In this document: positions 12,601 to 25,081 of the stretch, piece by piece
How positions within the stretch are numbered: position 1 is the stretch's first letter
How the letters are laid out: every line of letters begins with the position of its first letter
Origin: Pseudoscleropodium purum
Taxonomy: Eukaryota > Streptophyta > Bryopsida > Hypnales > Brachytheciaceae
Reading direction: 5' to 3'
Length of the DNA: 64,000 nucleotides
Assembly (NCBI GenBank): GCA_963969395.1
Contig: OZ017803.1
Coordinates: 16,244,001-16,308,000 of the forward strand
Translations under genes and position numbers: made by a program
The notes under the pieces: model-generated
The model's database searches: none
What the model saw: the letters and a program-made list of their open reading frames with translations, nothing else
Told to the model about the DNA's origin: nothing

Positions 12601-14057
12601 AAATTTTAGGTCTACTGTAGCTGTGAATCTGTGACGCAATGGTCACGCGGCTTTTCTTCGTCGTCCCAACTCTCAGCCAACATTTCCCAGTCCCTGCCAC
12701 CAACGCCGGCCAGGTTCAACCCACTCAGATTCGAAGGTTTCAAGGTTCCACGGTTTCTCAATTTGTGAAGAATTCATTCTCTAAATGCCATTTGAGGATT
12801 CTATTATTCGAGATTCGGGGTCAAGAGCGAGCATTGATTCTTGGGTAAGCAGTGAAAGCCACTTCATCTTCTTTACAAATGATGGGTTTGAAATTGTGAG
12901 GTTCGAGGTTCTTTTGAATTTGATCTTGAGAGGTGGAGATCGGAAAAGGGTTCAGTTTTCGTCAATTTCACTGGAATCCGGGGAACTAGGTCTGTGTGTT
13001 TCACTTTCGATTCTGGGTATGTTTTTTTTTATTTTTTGAATCTTGCTGTTCACGTGTTTCTTTCTAGGTGGAGGAATTTGAAGCTGATGGTTAATGCACC
13101 TTGAGAGTATTGTCTGGAGTATTGCATTTGACGCGGATTCGTCAATGTTTGCTTCCTTTTTCAGATCTATTCAAGAATCGTATGTGTGGTGTCGATTTTT
13201 GAGTTTCTGGAGCCAAATTTTTGAGTCGCAGATCCAATTTGATTGAAGGAGCTTCTTATGGTTCCCGTGAACTGAGCTCGTGAGGTTCTCTGGTTCCTGT
13301 GGAAATTGCTCATTAACTGTAATTCTTGTGGGTTCCTGTTTATTTGCTGAATTTGAGGGTTACTGGTCGAGAATCGTCTCTCAGAGGTGTTCTAGATCTA
13401 GCTGCATTACAATTGGCAGAATTTATGTTAGAACTTGCCTTGAATTGACATCATAATTGACGAGGTTGACCAAGTCTAGGGATTGTCGGAAGGGAGATTT
13501 TCTGCGTACGTGTTAGAATGGCTCCTAGAGCTGGCAGCAATTTGAGATCCACTTTAGGTTAAAATTGGGTCCTGTTTCAGGTTCTGGATTGCACAACAGG
13601 TAGTATGGTAGCAAATATTTTGAAGCAGTCTCAAAAGTAGGGGAAATGAGGAATTAGAACCAGGGTGTAAGATTCCAGAGTCAATGGCTAGGAAAGCTTC
13701 TGAACTGCAACTGAAAAACGTAGCAGTGACCCTTGATCTTTAGAATTTCACTTTAGAATAGAAATTATTGAGAATACGCAAAACCATGGAGCCTTGAGAA
13801 TGACCTTTGAAGTACTGAAATCCTGATTTGAGAGAAACATATTGTTGAGTACATTATCATGCTATTTCCATTACTTTTACATTCCAATGTTTTATTTTCA
13901 TTTCGTTTTTGAACTACTTGAATTCTTGATGAAAGCTTTTAATAAGCGTACCAAAGGTAGTTATCCAAATAATCTGTCTCACTCCTATGCTAACCTTGTG
14001 AACTGTATTGGGGGGCAATGCAGGGATTAAGACAGCGTTGTCTGTTGGAAAGGCACT
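12600..14057 (+). promoter_or_regulatory. Leader region of the phospholipase D gene with a probable 5' UTR intron
   Basis: A less AT-rich transcribed-looking segment ends in a good splice donor (TTGG then GTAAGC at 12845). A good acceptor (GCAATGCAG at about 14017-14025) sits 33 bp before the start codon. The sequence between has intron-like T-rich composition. I infer a non-coding first exon of roughly 12.64-12.84 kb and a leader intron of about 1.2 kb. The exact transcription start cannot be read. Short upstream frames (for example 12639 and 12785) exist in the leader. Confidence 0.5.
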
Positions 14058-17000
14058 ATGGCGACGTACCTGCTGCATGGGACATTGGTTGTCACAATCC
14101 ATGATGCCGAAAATATTGTAACACAGGAGCGAAAGACGGGTAGCGCTCCTGCATTTTTCAGAAAGGTGGGACTTAACAGGAGAGCTTTCAATCGTATAAA
14201 GCAGTATTTTTGTTTGTGAAGTCCAAATCCTCAAAATTAAGGATGAAAAGAAAGTGATTGCTGTTTTGAGATTAGCAAGTCAAACCTGTTTTGCATTTTC
14301 ACTTTATACATTTTACTAACACAATACAAACATTTCCATATATTTTACTCCTTTTCTAAATTTTTCATCTTGTTGTTTGCTTTTGCATTGAATCTCTTAA
14401 GCTTACACATATAAGTACATGCATCCAAAATTGACTCCGTTCCTTTTACAGGTTAAAGTATTCCTAAAATTTTGAGATTTTTATACGCTGTATTTAAGGA
14501 ACATGAAGATTACTATCACAATATAACCTTCTACAAATATGAAATTCTTTTTTTCTCTACGTCTTGTTTGAGTGTGCATTGAATCTCTCACAGGCAAGCA
14601 CACAAGACAAACAAGTTAAGTACAGACATCAGAAGAGTACTCTAGAAGTTTTGAGATTTTCTTACAAGTCTGAGCGGAGACTGTAAGAATGTCTCGATGA
14701 TCAAACTGCCAAACTCTTAAACTCTCCAAAATCTAAATTGCTTGTGCTGAATTCGTTGAAATGGCGATTTCATGTTGGCAGATTATTGAGACGTCTGAGG
14801 AAATTTTAAGGATGGGAAAAGGGTTTAGTCAGTACTACGCTACTGTGGATTTGGGGAAGACGAGAGTTGGGCGTACACGTGTGTTGGAAGGCCAGCCCAA
14901 GGACCCAGTTTGGAATGAGACTTTCCGCATCTATTGTGCACACATGGTGTCCGAATTGACCGTTTCTATCAAGGATGCTGCCATTGTGGGTACCGTTGTG
15001 GTTGGAAGAGCGAAGATCCCGGCTATTGACCTTCTCTCAGGCAAGCCCCCTTCTTCTTCTCTTAGCTTCCTAAATACCAAAATTTCTCGGAGCCTTGTCT
15101 TGTTGATGAATTCCTTGATAACAACTTTCTTCGGCAGATTACGACGCTATTCCCGAGCGAAATTTTTACTGATATATGTGATTGTGCGGAAGTGAGGTCA
15201 AGTGATGTTTCGGTCTCACGAAGGCACATTGCGGCTGAGCTTATCGTGCACATGCCAATGAACCTTTCAATTTGTGCCTTAATTTCAATGTCCCAAGTTT
15301 GAACAATATGCATTGAGTCTCTATTTATTTTTTAGACTTATTAGGGCACACTTTAGGATGGATACATCATTGAGCTCATCCTACCATGGAGCACTGTTGA
15401 CTATGTTGCTATAGTTGCATTGTGGTTGGCATTAACTAGACTTGTGTTGTATGATAGTTGGTTTAGGATCACTGCCTTCATACTTGAGCTTAGGTTTGCT
15501 TTAAATGTAAGCTAATATAACAATGAGATAGGGTCATCAATTCTTTAAGTCATACTAGAGTAAATATCTTGAAGACTATGAATGAAAAGGCACAAATGTT
15601 TCCATGAGAGAGAATTGGTCTTTCATTCTTGAAGGACCCAATTATCTGCCTTGGAGTTGAATGGACTTTGTTTAAAGTGCTTTGAAATACACAATAACTT
15701 GATTAGGCTATAGTTTTTAGAGAATGGCTTGGACTCTTTGTGTAAAGGCCTTGATAAGGCTTACCCAAATCTCTCCACTATTGAAAATTTGGAATTTAGC
15801 ATATCTTTGGCCTTCAAGTACCCAAACTACTTGTGTAAACAACTTTTCAAGATGTGAGGATTTGTGCTCCCCAAAGTTGTCAAAGCATTATACCCTCTTG
15901 AATATCTTGAAGCATCCTATACATTTTGACTCTCTCTCTTGAATTCACAATTAGATCCCAAGGTGTTGGCTTGTGATGGTTCTATTATTGTACTCACACC
16001 AATAACCATTCACATACAAATTAGCACTAGTTTCTTCATTTGTAGGTACTATTCAAATCTTACTATTTTGGAAATGCAGGAATATTAGTGGAGTTCGCTC
16101 CTAGGTACAACAAGAAAATTTGCCAATGACCGGTCACACACAAATTAGCACTAGTTTCTTTGTTTGTGGGTACTATTCAAATCTTATTATTTTGGAAATG
16201 CGGGAATACTAGTGGAATTGGCTCGTAGGTAAAACAAGAAAATGAAAGTTTTGTGAAAAAAACTGCGACCTTTCTCAACCTTTCTCAATTTGAGTTCAAA
16301 TAGGTTTGTAGCTGTTATGAAAAGACACAATTGCCCTTCACCAGGACAGTTCAAATTCCATTGTACATTTCACAATTTCACCTCTCTCTTTCTTTTTTTT
16401 TTTTCCCTTCACCGGCCAGTTCAAAGTGTAGTGTCTGTTGTCTTGTTATTGGACATGTCCGGTTCCAGGCCTGTGTACGATATTTCTCTGACAGTACGCG
16501 TTGTTCCAACAGGACAGAGGATAGATCGGGCTTACAAACTCTTCAACGATCACAAGGGCGAACTGAATCGAGCGCGCATTCGCTTTTCTCTTCAGTTTTT
16601 TGAGGCGAGTCATGAATTTTATTGGGGAAAAGGGATTCTGGATACACAGAACCCAGGTGTGGAGTATTGTTACTTCCCCCAAAGAAAGAACTGCAAAGTG
16701 ACTTTGTACCAGGACGCTCACATGGCTGACAATTTCCTGCCCAACATTTATTTGGCCAACAATCAAGTCTACCAGCCCACTCGCTGCTGGGAAGACATTT
16801 TTGAAGCCATCAACAACGCCCGCCAACTCATCTACATCACTGGATGGTCCGTCTACACCGAGTTCAAACTCTGCCGTGACCCTCACCGACACGTGCCAGG
16901 TGATTTGTTATGTTTTGTTTTTTCCAAATTAGCAAAAAGATTTGTGTCTTTGTAATTCCTCCGTCCCTAAATAAGTGCCTGTTGCAGTGTTGTTGAAAAC

Positions 17001-20000
17001 ATGTGACACCAATCTCATGGATTATATTGTATTGTAAAAAGCAGAAATGCAAACAAATCCAAATTTTATATCAGCAGAATCAATGGAGAACATAACACGT
17101 GTTCATTGCAACCTAAATTAAATTGGACACAAAAAAAGACTCCGTATGACCTCAAAACAACCTTCATTTGTTTTGTTTGACACATATGACTACCTGCCAT
17201 GACCAAGTCTTAGTGAGAAGTAATCGAAGTACCGTTTCTAGCATTTTCTCTCGGGGCGACACTCTCTCGCTAATGGTCGGGGTCATCAAGCTCGATGCTT
17301 GAGCTGCAGAACCTTGTAGGAATCGAGCACTCGGTGTTAAGGAAATATGTCAATCTTTGTTGAACTTTGCCACATGAAGTGTGAAAACTTTCTTCCCTAA
17401 GCAATTGAGAATATGGCTTTGGAAGGATTGCCATGAGCTCAAGATTGTACCCCAAAAGATCTAGATTCTTTCCATGAACAGTTTCAACGATGCTAGAGAG
17501 TTACTCAAGGATGTGTTTCAAATTGCATACATTTTTGGCTCCTTCTCATCTTTCTTTTGGTAGTTCATCCTGAAATTTTGGGTAATTGCCCCAGGAAAAT
17601 TCGTCTCGAATTTGATCTTCTAGCCATAAAGCTAAACTTTGTGCAAACTAAATTTCACTGCAGGTGACGAGGGCTTGACACTCGGAGAGCTTCTGAAGCG
17701 AAAGGCCAACGAGGGAGTACGTGTGAACCTCTTGGTCTGGGACGACAGATCATCCTTTTGGCTGCGCCAACAAGGTCAGATGAGAACCCATGACGAAGAG
17801 ACCGCCCTCTTCTTCCAAAATACCAATGTCAATTGCGTCCTTTGTCCACGAAACCCCACCAGCAGTTTAACTTACCTCCAACAAGCTCAAATCGGGAACC
17901 TCTTCACACACCACCAGAAATCTGTGATTGTGGACTCTCCATTACCAGGTAATGCCCATCAGCGAAGGATTGTGAGCTTTGTGGGAGGCCTGGACCTTTG
18001 CGATGGCCGCTATGACACGCAGTACCACTCTCTGTTTCGGACTCTCAATGGGGCACATCAACAGGACTTGCATGCCGTGTTTGCTGAAAGCTCTCTGGAA
18101 TGCGGAGGACCTCGTGAACCCTGGCATGATATTCATTCGAAGTTGGAAGGGCCTGTTGCTTGGGACGTTTTGTATAACTTTGAGCAGAGGTGGCGGAAAC
18201 AAGCGGGGAAGAGTCGGGAAAGTGCACTTTTGGATATTGTTCGGAGTGGTCTTGGACCTGTCACTGCTACTCTTGAAGATGATCCGGAGACTTGGAATGT
18301 GCAGCTGTTTCGTTCCATCGATGCAGGTATGGTTGGTTCTAGCTCCTTAAAGATTTGGCACAGGGCTGATGAGTTTGGAGACTTTTTGCAATTTTCTTTT
18401 TGCTTGACTCCAATCTAAACATAGGACGTCCATTTTGGAAAGTTTATAGACGATTATGTAAACCTTTAAACAAATATAAACCTTGATTTCTTCTTTCTAA
18501 TAGGAATGTGTTAAGAGTGTGCTTGACTTGGCTTTCTCAATCAGATGCAATTGAATTCTTCAATGAGATTTGAAAACTTTATGTGAGGAATACGGTAGAT
18601 AAGAAAAGTGCTCTGACTCCCAGTCGCAGACGTGCGGTGTCGTCGATGACTGAATTGTCCCTGCCAATTCCTGATCGGTAATGATAGAGGTTGGAAAGCA
18701 TGCAGTCTCTGTGTCACCCTTTTTGTGTGGTGGGTACTGTAGTGGGACCTTGAACAAACAAACTCGTAACATGGGAGCTCCTTCTCGCCATGTGAGGGTT
18801 AGTATTTTTTATGAGAGTTTGGAGCTGAGAATCTCATATGACTCAAAATTGAACGAATAGAAGAAAAATCTTGCAGTTGAACTCCTGCTCTTTGACACCC
18901 CTAGTTGTACCCTCCTTTTGAGCTTCCTTCCTAAATGCCTTTTATCAATTCCTAAAGATACGGAAGGAACTACGTTTGACTTGTGAGGGTACTTACCCGG
19001 TTCCTGAATTTGAGTCTCTGTGTTGGTTCTGTTGGTAAATGATTTCTTTCAATTCCATAAAGATATGAAAGTGACCAATATGGACCACTTGGGCACTGAA
19101 AATGTTCCTGAATTGAAGGCTCTTTGTTGGTTCTGTTGGTGACTGCTTTCTTTCAATTCCTGAAGGTATGGAAGGGACCAATATGGAGCACTTGGGCTTT
19201 AAAAATGTTCCGGAATTTGAGTGTCTGTGTTGATTCTGTTGGTAAATGCTTTCTTTCAATTCCTGAAGGCATGAAAGGTACCAATTTGGACCATTTGATC
19301 ATTTAAAAATGTTCCTAAATTTGAGTCTCTTTCTTTGTTGGTTCCCTTGGTTGTGCACAGGCGCTGCCTTCGGCTTCCCAGACACTCCCGAGCAAGCCGC
19401 CTTCCAGGGCTTGGTCAGCGGCAAAGACAACACCATCGACCGCAGCATCCAGCACGCTTACGTCGACGCCATCCGCCGTGCCCGCAACTTCATCTACATC
19501 GAGAACCAGTACTTCATCGGCTCCGCCTTCGCTTGGGACGACAAACAAGAGTCCGGAGCTTACAACCTCATCCCCATGGAGCTCGCTCGCAAGATCGTAA
19601 GCAAGATCGAAGCAGGGGAGCGGTTCACCGTGTACATCGTCATCCCTTTGTACCCCGAGGGCATCCCCGACAGTGTGCCCGTGCAAGAGATTCTGGCCTG
19701 GCAAAGAAGGACGTTCAAGATGATGTACCGAGAGATTGCGAATGCGTTCCGGGCCAAGAGGATCTATGACCAGCATCCCAGGGAGTATCTGTCGGTGTTT
19801 TGCTTGGGGAACAGGGAAACGAAGTGGCCGGGGGAGGCGGCGCCCACGAAAGAACCGGTGGATGCGTATTACAAAGCGGCGCAGGAGCAGAGGCGGCTCA
19901 TGATTTATGTGCACTCGAAGATGATGATCGGTACGTTGCCGCTTCAGTTGTTTTGCTTTGCTTCTACTCTCTTTTGCAATGTTAACTTGTCTACTCTTTG

Positions 20001-21998
20001 CAATGGTTGCTTGGAGGCAGGGATTTTTTTTTTCTTTTCATTTTTAATGAAATGCCATAGTGGCGATACAAAATGTTATAGTGGTGTTCCAAATTTCAAT
20101 ATTCATCCACATATTGGATAGAACATATAGAAAATATCACATTACCACATATCACATATTCATAATTCTATTTTCAACCTCAATTTGGTGATTTCATCCA
20201 AGTCTTTTTTTAGTTTGAAGTTTTCTAGCAATTTTTTGTCCTTTTAGTATTATTATGTTCCAAGGGCTTGGTGCAAGGCTCATTACTTTAGTGCAAATTG
20301 TTGACAAATTGAAAAAAAAAAAACTCTACTTGAAGGGGTATCAATTGGAAGGTTATAAAGCAAATGTAATGTCTCCATTTAGCATATTGTAAGGGATGGA
20401 AATGTTCCATTCACCGCTTTGAACCTTTACTACAACAATCTAGAAAGTTTGAACCATCTAAAAGTGTATAAATTTTAATTAGGTGGTAAGCTACAAAACA
20501 ATTGAAAAAAAATGAATGTCAATAAATGAAGTATGTTCACAATTAGCACAAATCAAAGTTTATTTGTATATTATAATCAATGATCTTGTAGTCAATTTAA
20601 ATGTAACTAGTTTAAATGCATATAGTAGCAATAGTAGCGGGTTGGAGCAAATTGTGCCAAAGAATGAAGCCCTATTATTTAATAGAATTTTAACATATTG
20701 TTATAGGAAATGTGGCATTGTAAGATTGACAAATTTGTTTTTTTTGAATATTTTGATTGATGAAGATTATATTGAGGATAGTATAGAAAGATTATATGGA
20801 AAGAGACCAATTTGAAAATTATACAATTCCATTTGGAGTAGAGACAAGTGTGGTGAGCTATTTGTTTTTGTATATCAAAGTAGCTTCATCTTCCTTGCAT
20901 TTTAAGGTGTTCATTTTTAGCATTCTAGGTTGTCAACTACTTGCATTCTTTTTAGTAACAACTTAGTTATCCTAAACAATTTGCTACCCATGAAGCAAGA
21001 TGATGAATGTTTGAAAAGTTGACTTCATTCAATTAATTACTCATTATGAAATTTTCAAGGAAAATTGTGCAATATATCAACAAAAAGAATCTATGGTATT
21101 TTTATATTTGAAATACATTGCTATTATGTTTTGATTAATATTTTATCTTATTATTTCAATTCAAGCATTTAGAGTTTAAAGTCATTCTTCAACAAAGTAC
21201 TATTCATCCCATATAGAAACCTTTCTAGTGAATAAAGATACTTGATTTTGTCCTACTAAGATGCTTTTTTTGTTTCTACAAGTGTCTCCATTCTCTCCTA
21301 ACCATTTCTTTCTTCCCCTATCATCTCCATTATTCTCTTTTATCATTCTCATAGCTTCACATAAGTTTAACACATGAGTTCTTCCAAAAGTTGGTCTTCT
21401 AGCTAGTTCAAGAATATTATTACAAGGATGTCAACCTAGCTTTTGTAAACAGTAAGCATATAATGATGTGAATTGATGTCAAAAAATTGTCTATTTCTTC
21501 TTTTCTTCTTTTCTTTCCTTTGACTTCAAAGAGATCTCAAGAACATGTATTGTTTGCTTGTATTCAGTGGACGACGAGTATATAATAGTGGGCTCTGCCA
21601 ACATCAATGAGAGATCCATGGACGGGGCACGTGACTCCGAAATAGCCATGGGAGCATACCAACCTCACCATTTGGCCACCCACCATCCTGCATCTGGCCA
21701 AATCCATGGCTTCCGAATGGCCCTATGGTTTGAACACACAGGCTTCCTCCACAACTCCTTTCTACAACCCTGGAGCCTCGAGTGTATTCACGAGGTCAAC
21801 AAGCGAGCCGATGAGCTTTGGGCATTGTTCATTCAAGACACCGTTGTAGATCTCCCAGGCCATCTTTTGACATATCCATTTAGTATTGGTTTAGATGGAT
21901 CTTTGACAGAAGTACCAGGCTCAGAGTTCATAACAGATACCAAGGCAAAGGTATTGGGTACCTCAACTTTAGCCCTCCCTGACATTTTGACCACGTAA
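14058..21998 (+). CDS. PLDALPHA: Phospholipase D, alpha/C2 type
   Basis: Coding exons are 14058-14165, 14782-15040, 16513-16899, 17664-18326, 19361-19930 and 21568-21998. They sum to 2418 nt, an 805-aa protein with no internal stop, close to the roughly 810 aa of plant PLD-alpha. The enzyme hydrolyses phosphatidylcholine and similar lipids at membranes to phosphatidic acid plus the head group. The order is a C2 domain (about residues 1-150), the first HKD site HHQKSVIVD (His335, Lys337, Asp342), IENQYF near 519, and the second HKD site HSKMMIVDD (His657, Lys659, Asp664) running into [12 protein letters not shown]. The C-terminus ends LPDILTT, as in PLD-alpha. Intron 2 starts with GC instead of GT (CAG then GCAAGC at 15041). 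Introns 2, 4 and 5 are 1.0-1.6 kb and hold tandem repeats. Both catalytic sites are intact, so the gene looks functional. Confidence 0.95.
16012..16243 (+). repeat. Tandem duplication in PLD intron 2, about 125-bp unit, two copies
   Basis: Two copies of about 105 bp, starting near 16012 and 16137, share ACAAATTAGCACTAGTTTCTT, GGTACTATTCAAATCTTA and TTTTGGAAATGC with few differences. The low divergence suggests a rather recent event. It lies in the GC-AG intron, about 270 bp before the exon 3 acceptor. Confidence 0.85.
18930..19345 (+). repeat. Tandem repeat in PLD intron 4, about 104-bp unit, three to four copies
   Basis: Unit starts lie near 19001, 19105, 19207 and 19311, each beginning GTTCCTGAATTTGAG or a variant, followed by TTGGTTCTGTTGGT, TTTCTTTCAATTCC and GACCAATATGGA. 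A degraded part-unit precedes at 18930. The array ends about 15 bp before the exon 5 acceptor at 19360, so it forms almost the whole 3' part of the intron and may contribute its polypyrimidine tract. Confidence 0.85.
20050..20135 (+). repeat. Dispersed repeat in PLD intron 5 (inverted partner near 24.5 kb)
   Basis: The stretch with CAATATTCATCCACATATTGG and CATATAGAAAATATC matches the reverse complement of 24560-24610 (CCAATATGTGGATGAATGTTG). The two copies lie 4.5 kb apart in opposite orientation. The family is unknown and element ends were not resolved. Confidence 0.6.
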
Positions 21999-22790
21999 AC
22001 AATGTAGCTATGAATTTTTTGAAAGTAATGGAATAAAGAGTTTGTTACTATTGTAGGGATATTCTTTCATTCATAATATTATGAACTTGGAGATTTGTAA
22101 GGGTTTCCAGTCACCAATCCTTCGTTTTGTTCTTAATTGGATAATACTTTAGCATTGTTCATTCTAGACGTTGTAAATCTCCTAAGTAATCTCTTAACAT
22201 ACCCATTTAGTAAAGGCTTGAATGGATCTTTGACAAAAGTATAAGACTCAGAGTTTATTATTGATACCAAGGCAAACTCAAAATGTTTGGTAGTTCCACT
22301 TTAGTCCTCCCTAACATTCTAACGATGTAGATAATACACCTTTGAATTTTCAAAAGAATGTGTTGCTACTACAAGGGGATTATTTCATTCATAGTAGAAT
22401 GAAGTTGGAGATTTTTAAGGATTTTTAGACACCAACCTTCCATCTTTTTTTTAATTGGATAACACTTGGAATGTTGTTCATTCAAGACACTATTGTTGAT
22501 CTCCTAAGTCATCTCTCTTGATGTACCCATTTAGTGTAGGCTTGTATGGATCTTTGACAAAAGTACCAAGTTTAGAGTTTATATTGAATACCAAGACAAA
22601 AGTGTAGGGTAGCTCCATCTATCAACTAGTTAGCCTTTATTGACATTTTGACTATACTAATAACACATATGTGAATTTTATAAAGAATAATTGAAAAAAT
22701 AATTCATTAATATTATAGAAATACCCTTTCATGCACAATAGTATGAATCTAGAGATTTCTAATTATTTCTAGTTAGTAGTTTGAAGAAGT
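21822..22790 (+). repeat. Tandem copies of the PLD last-exon 3' end
   Basis: Unit 1 (about 21822-22151) contains the last 59 codons of the PLD gene plus its 3' flank. Unit 2 (about 22152-22471) and unit 3 (about 22472-22790) repeat it in the same orientation with about 20-30 percent divergence. Recognisable blocks are TTGTTCATTCAAGAC, GGATCTTTGACAAAAGTA, CAGAGTTTAT, GATACCAAGGCAAA and CCTAACATT. Both downstream copies carry stops and frame changes, so they are dead. They lie in what should be the 3' UTR or flank and could supply alternative polyadenylation sites. Confidence 0.85.
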
Positions 22791-22794
22791 GACA

Positions 22795-23345
22795 CATTTT
22801 TAGAAATCAAATTGAAACATTTGGTGTCCTTCATATGTAGGAGCTCACATATATTTGACAAAAATAACTAAATCAAGCTTAATAAGGATTGCAATGCACT
22901 AACTCGAAAGAAGAAATCCAATCAAAAAAGAAGTCTAGCTAGAACATTGTGAATCAAGAGTTTGTTGACTTTAGAAAAGAAGGGACTTTGCATCAATAGA
23001 AGCTACCCTAAGGAAGTTTGAGTAGCAACCTTACTTGAAAGGTGAGCTAGTGTGCTATATATATTGTTTGTTTATGGATCCTCAAACATTCAAAATTGAC
23101 CTTAGTTTTGTTATGGGCTCTAGGATTTGAGGTGTAGGATTATGTAGCTCTCCCAATTGTTGCTTCAAGCTTTCCCAAGTGTACATGTTGTAGCAAAGGA
23201 GATTACATGATTCCCTTCAATGTCAACCTTACAAAGGAGCTAACGCTGTTGAAGTTATCTATAGAGACACTAATACTTTAAATTTTCTTCATTACACAAG
23301 GCCCTCTTATCGTACCTCGCTTGTATGTGATATCCTATATCTTGT
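22795..23345. other. Intergenic stretch
   Basis: No gene, element end or repeat unit was recognised between the PLD tandem copies and the next TTAA element. Confidence 0.5.
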
Positions 23346-23349
23346 TTAA

Positions 23350-24095
23350 TCCCTAGTGACCTAAGATGGGTGTACTTTCAAAATGGGCCAAAAACTACCA
23401 AGAACTTGAGTCATTTTTTGGGTCATTTTTTCTTGAGATCTTATAGAATGTACCATAGGATCTTCAATTTCACATTGAGAGTGAGCACCTCAAAAAAAAT
23501 TCAAATTGTTTGACCACACAATTTAGGAGATATTTAAGTTTGAAGTTTTTCTAGGTCAATGGAAATACAAGGCAACACACTTTGAAGGAACATATCTTTG
23601 TGAGATTATTTCAAAATGATGCCCTTTTGTTCTCAATGAAAGATTAAAAAGTTGAGAATGTACATGTAAAATTTTACAACATTTCCAGCATTCTTCAATT
23701 CATGATGGTCACTGAAATGAGAGTAGTGTTTATAAGGAAAAAAATGGAACACTTGTTTTCTCCTTGATCATGAGCTCCTCGGATCTGCCCTTTTCAAGTT
23801 AGATCTAACTTTTTTGAGGTTGGCAAGAATCAAATTGGTTGGCTGACACTTTTTGGTCCATGTCCAAAGTGAACCTCCAAAAATGAACTATAAACTATAC
23901 TACACCACTTAACTTTAAAAAGTTCCTTAAGGTGGAATTTAACTAGGAATTTGAAGAAATTACTGCCATTGGATTTATAACCCAATCTATTTTCTAGACT
24001 GAATTCTAATGTTTCAAAAAAATTCAAAATTTGACAACATGAAGCTCAAAAAGAAGGAGCATGAACTATAAAATGGTCGCTTGGGTCATTAGGGG
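23350..24095. mobile_element. piggyBac-like short element, family E
   Basis: A 746-bp non-coding element is bounded by TTAA at 23346-23349 and 24096-24099. Its ends are TCCCTAGTGACCTAAG and the inverse of CCCCTAATGACCCAAG. The body differs from families A and B. The AATGACCC of its right end also occurs in the right end of the 5.1-kb transposase-bearing element (CCCCAAAATGACCC), which fits mobilisation by that enzyme; this is inference. Confidence 0.7.
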
Positions 24096-24099
24096 TTAA

Positions 24100-25077
24100 C
24101 CTTGTAACATCATTGCAAACACTAAGTGTCCAATGGATGACAAAGAATTCTTCTATGTAAGACACAAGTGCAAATGTTCATCCTTGAAATTTTGTGTGAA
24201 AGGGAGAAGTCTTGAACAATAGTCTAATCTCCAATGAGTGCTCTTGATGTGTTTTTTAAGCATTCCAAATGATTCATATAGTACCCCAAAAGATGATTTC
24301 TACGGTGACCAACTTGGCATTGTGGCAAGGTTAAGACTCCCACACCAAAGTCCACATGACAAAGGGAGAGAGATACCAACTAGGATTTTTTGGGGCTTTT
24401 TAGTGCGAGATTGTACTAGAAAAAAAATAATTTGGCTACAAAATGGCGATAAAATGTGAAGTTGTTTGTCAAAAATTCCAAATTAAAAAAAATCTTGGAT
24501 GAAATCGCCAAGTTGTGGATGAAAATAGAATTATGGACATGTATTATGTACTAATATGATATTTTCTATCCAATATGTGGATGAATGTTGAAATTTGGAG
24601 CACCACTCTAAAATTTGACTTCGGCACTTTGACACCCCATAAAAAATGAAAAAAGCTCTGGTACCAAATTATAACAGATTCAGAGCAATTTTTGCAATCT
24701 CATACAAATAGAGCCTTTCAATTATGGCAGGGAGTTCTTGGTTTTATTAATTCTAGGCAATTTGCCCCTCCCACAAAAATTCTTACCATCACAGGCTGTG
24801 GTTTCCACATTGCTGACATATTGGACCGATTTCAAATCAACACACAAAATTCAATGAATTTTGCTATGATGTCTTCATGAACCATTTTGTGATTTAAAAA
24901 AAATTAATTAAAAAAATTAAAAACTTTGAATACAGTTGGCAGCCTGAGTGAGTCTTTAGTTCACAAGTCATTCTTTTGAAATTCGAATAGAAGAACTTTA
25001 CAAAAATCACATGAGAAAAAGGACAGACTGAGGCCTTGCAAAAAAGACCAATCTACATGTCAGTCACTATTATAGAG
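24100..25077. other. Intergenic stretch with a dispersed repeat
   Basis: The minus-strand copy of the repeat seen in PLD intron 5 lies at about 24545-24630. No gene is seen. The 73-codon frame at 24238 has no recognisable domain. Confidence 0.5.
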
Positions 25078-25081
25078 TTAA

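Noticed and set aside
12371..12703. 110-codon minus-strand ORF before the PLD leader
   Set aside because: No recognisable domain and no start or splice evidence; GC-richer composition is explained by the adjacent promoter and leader.
15041..15195. Continuation of PLD exon 2 as coding (to 15195)
   Set aside because: The extended peptide has no PLD similarity and ends in a stop; the GC-AG junction to 16513 restores the family sequence and exact frame.
16446..16892. 148-codon minus-strand ORF
   Set aside because: Antisense shadow of PLD exon 3.
19315..19914. 199-codon minus-strand ORF
   Set aside because: It is the antisense shadow of PLD exon 5, which is GC-rich and strongly coding on the plus strand.
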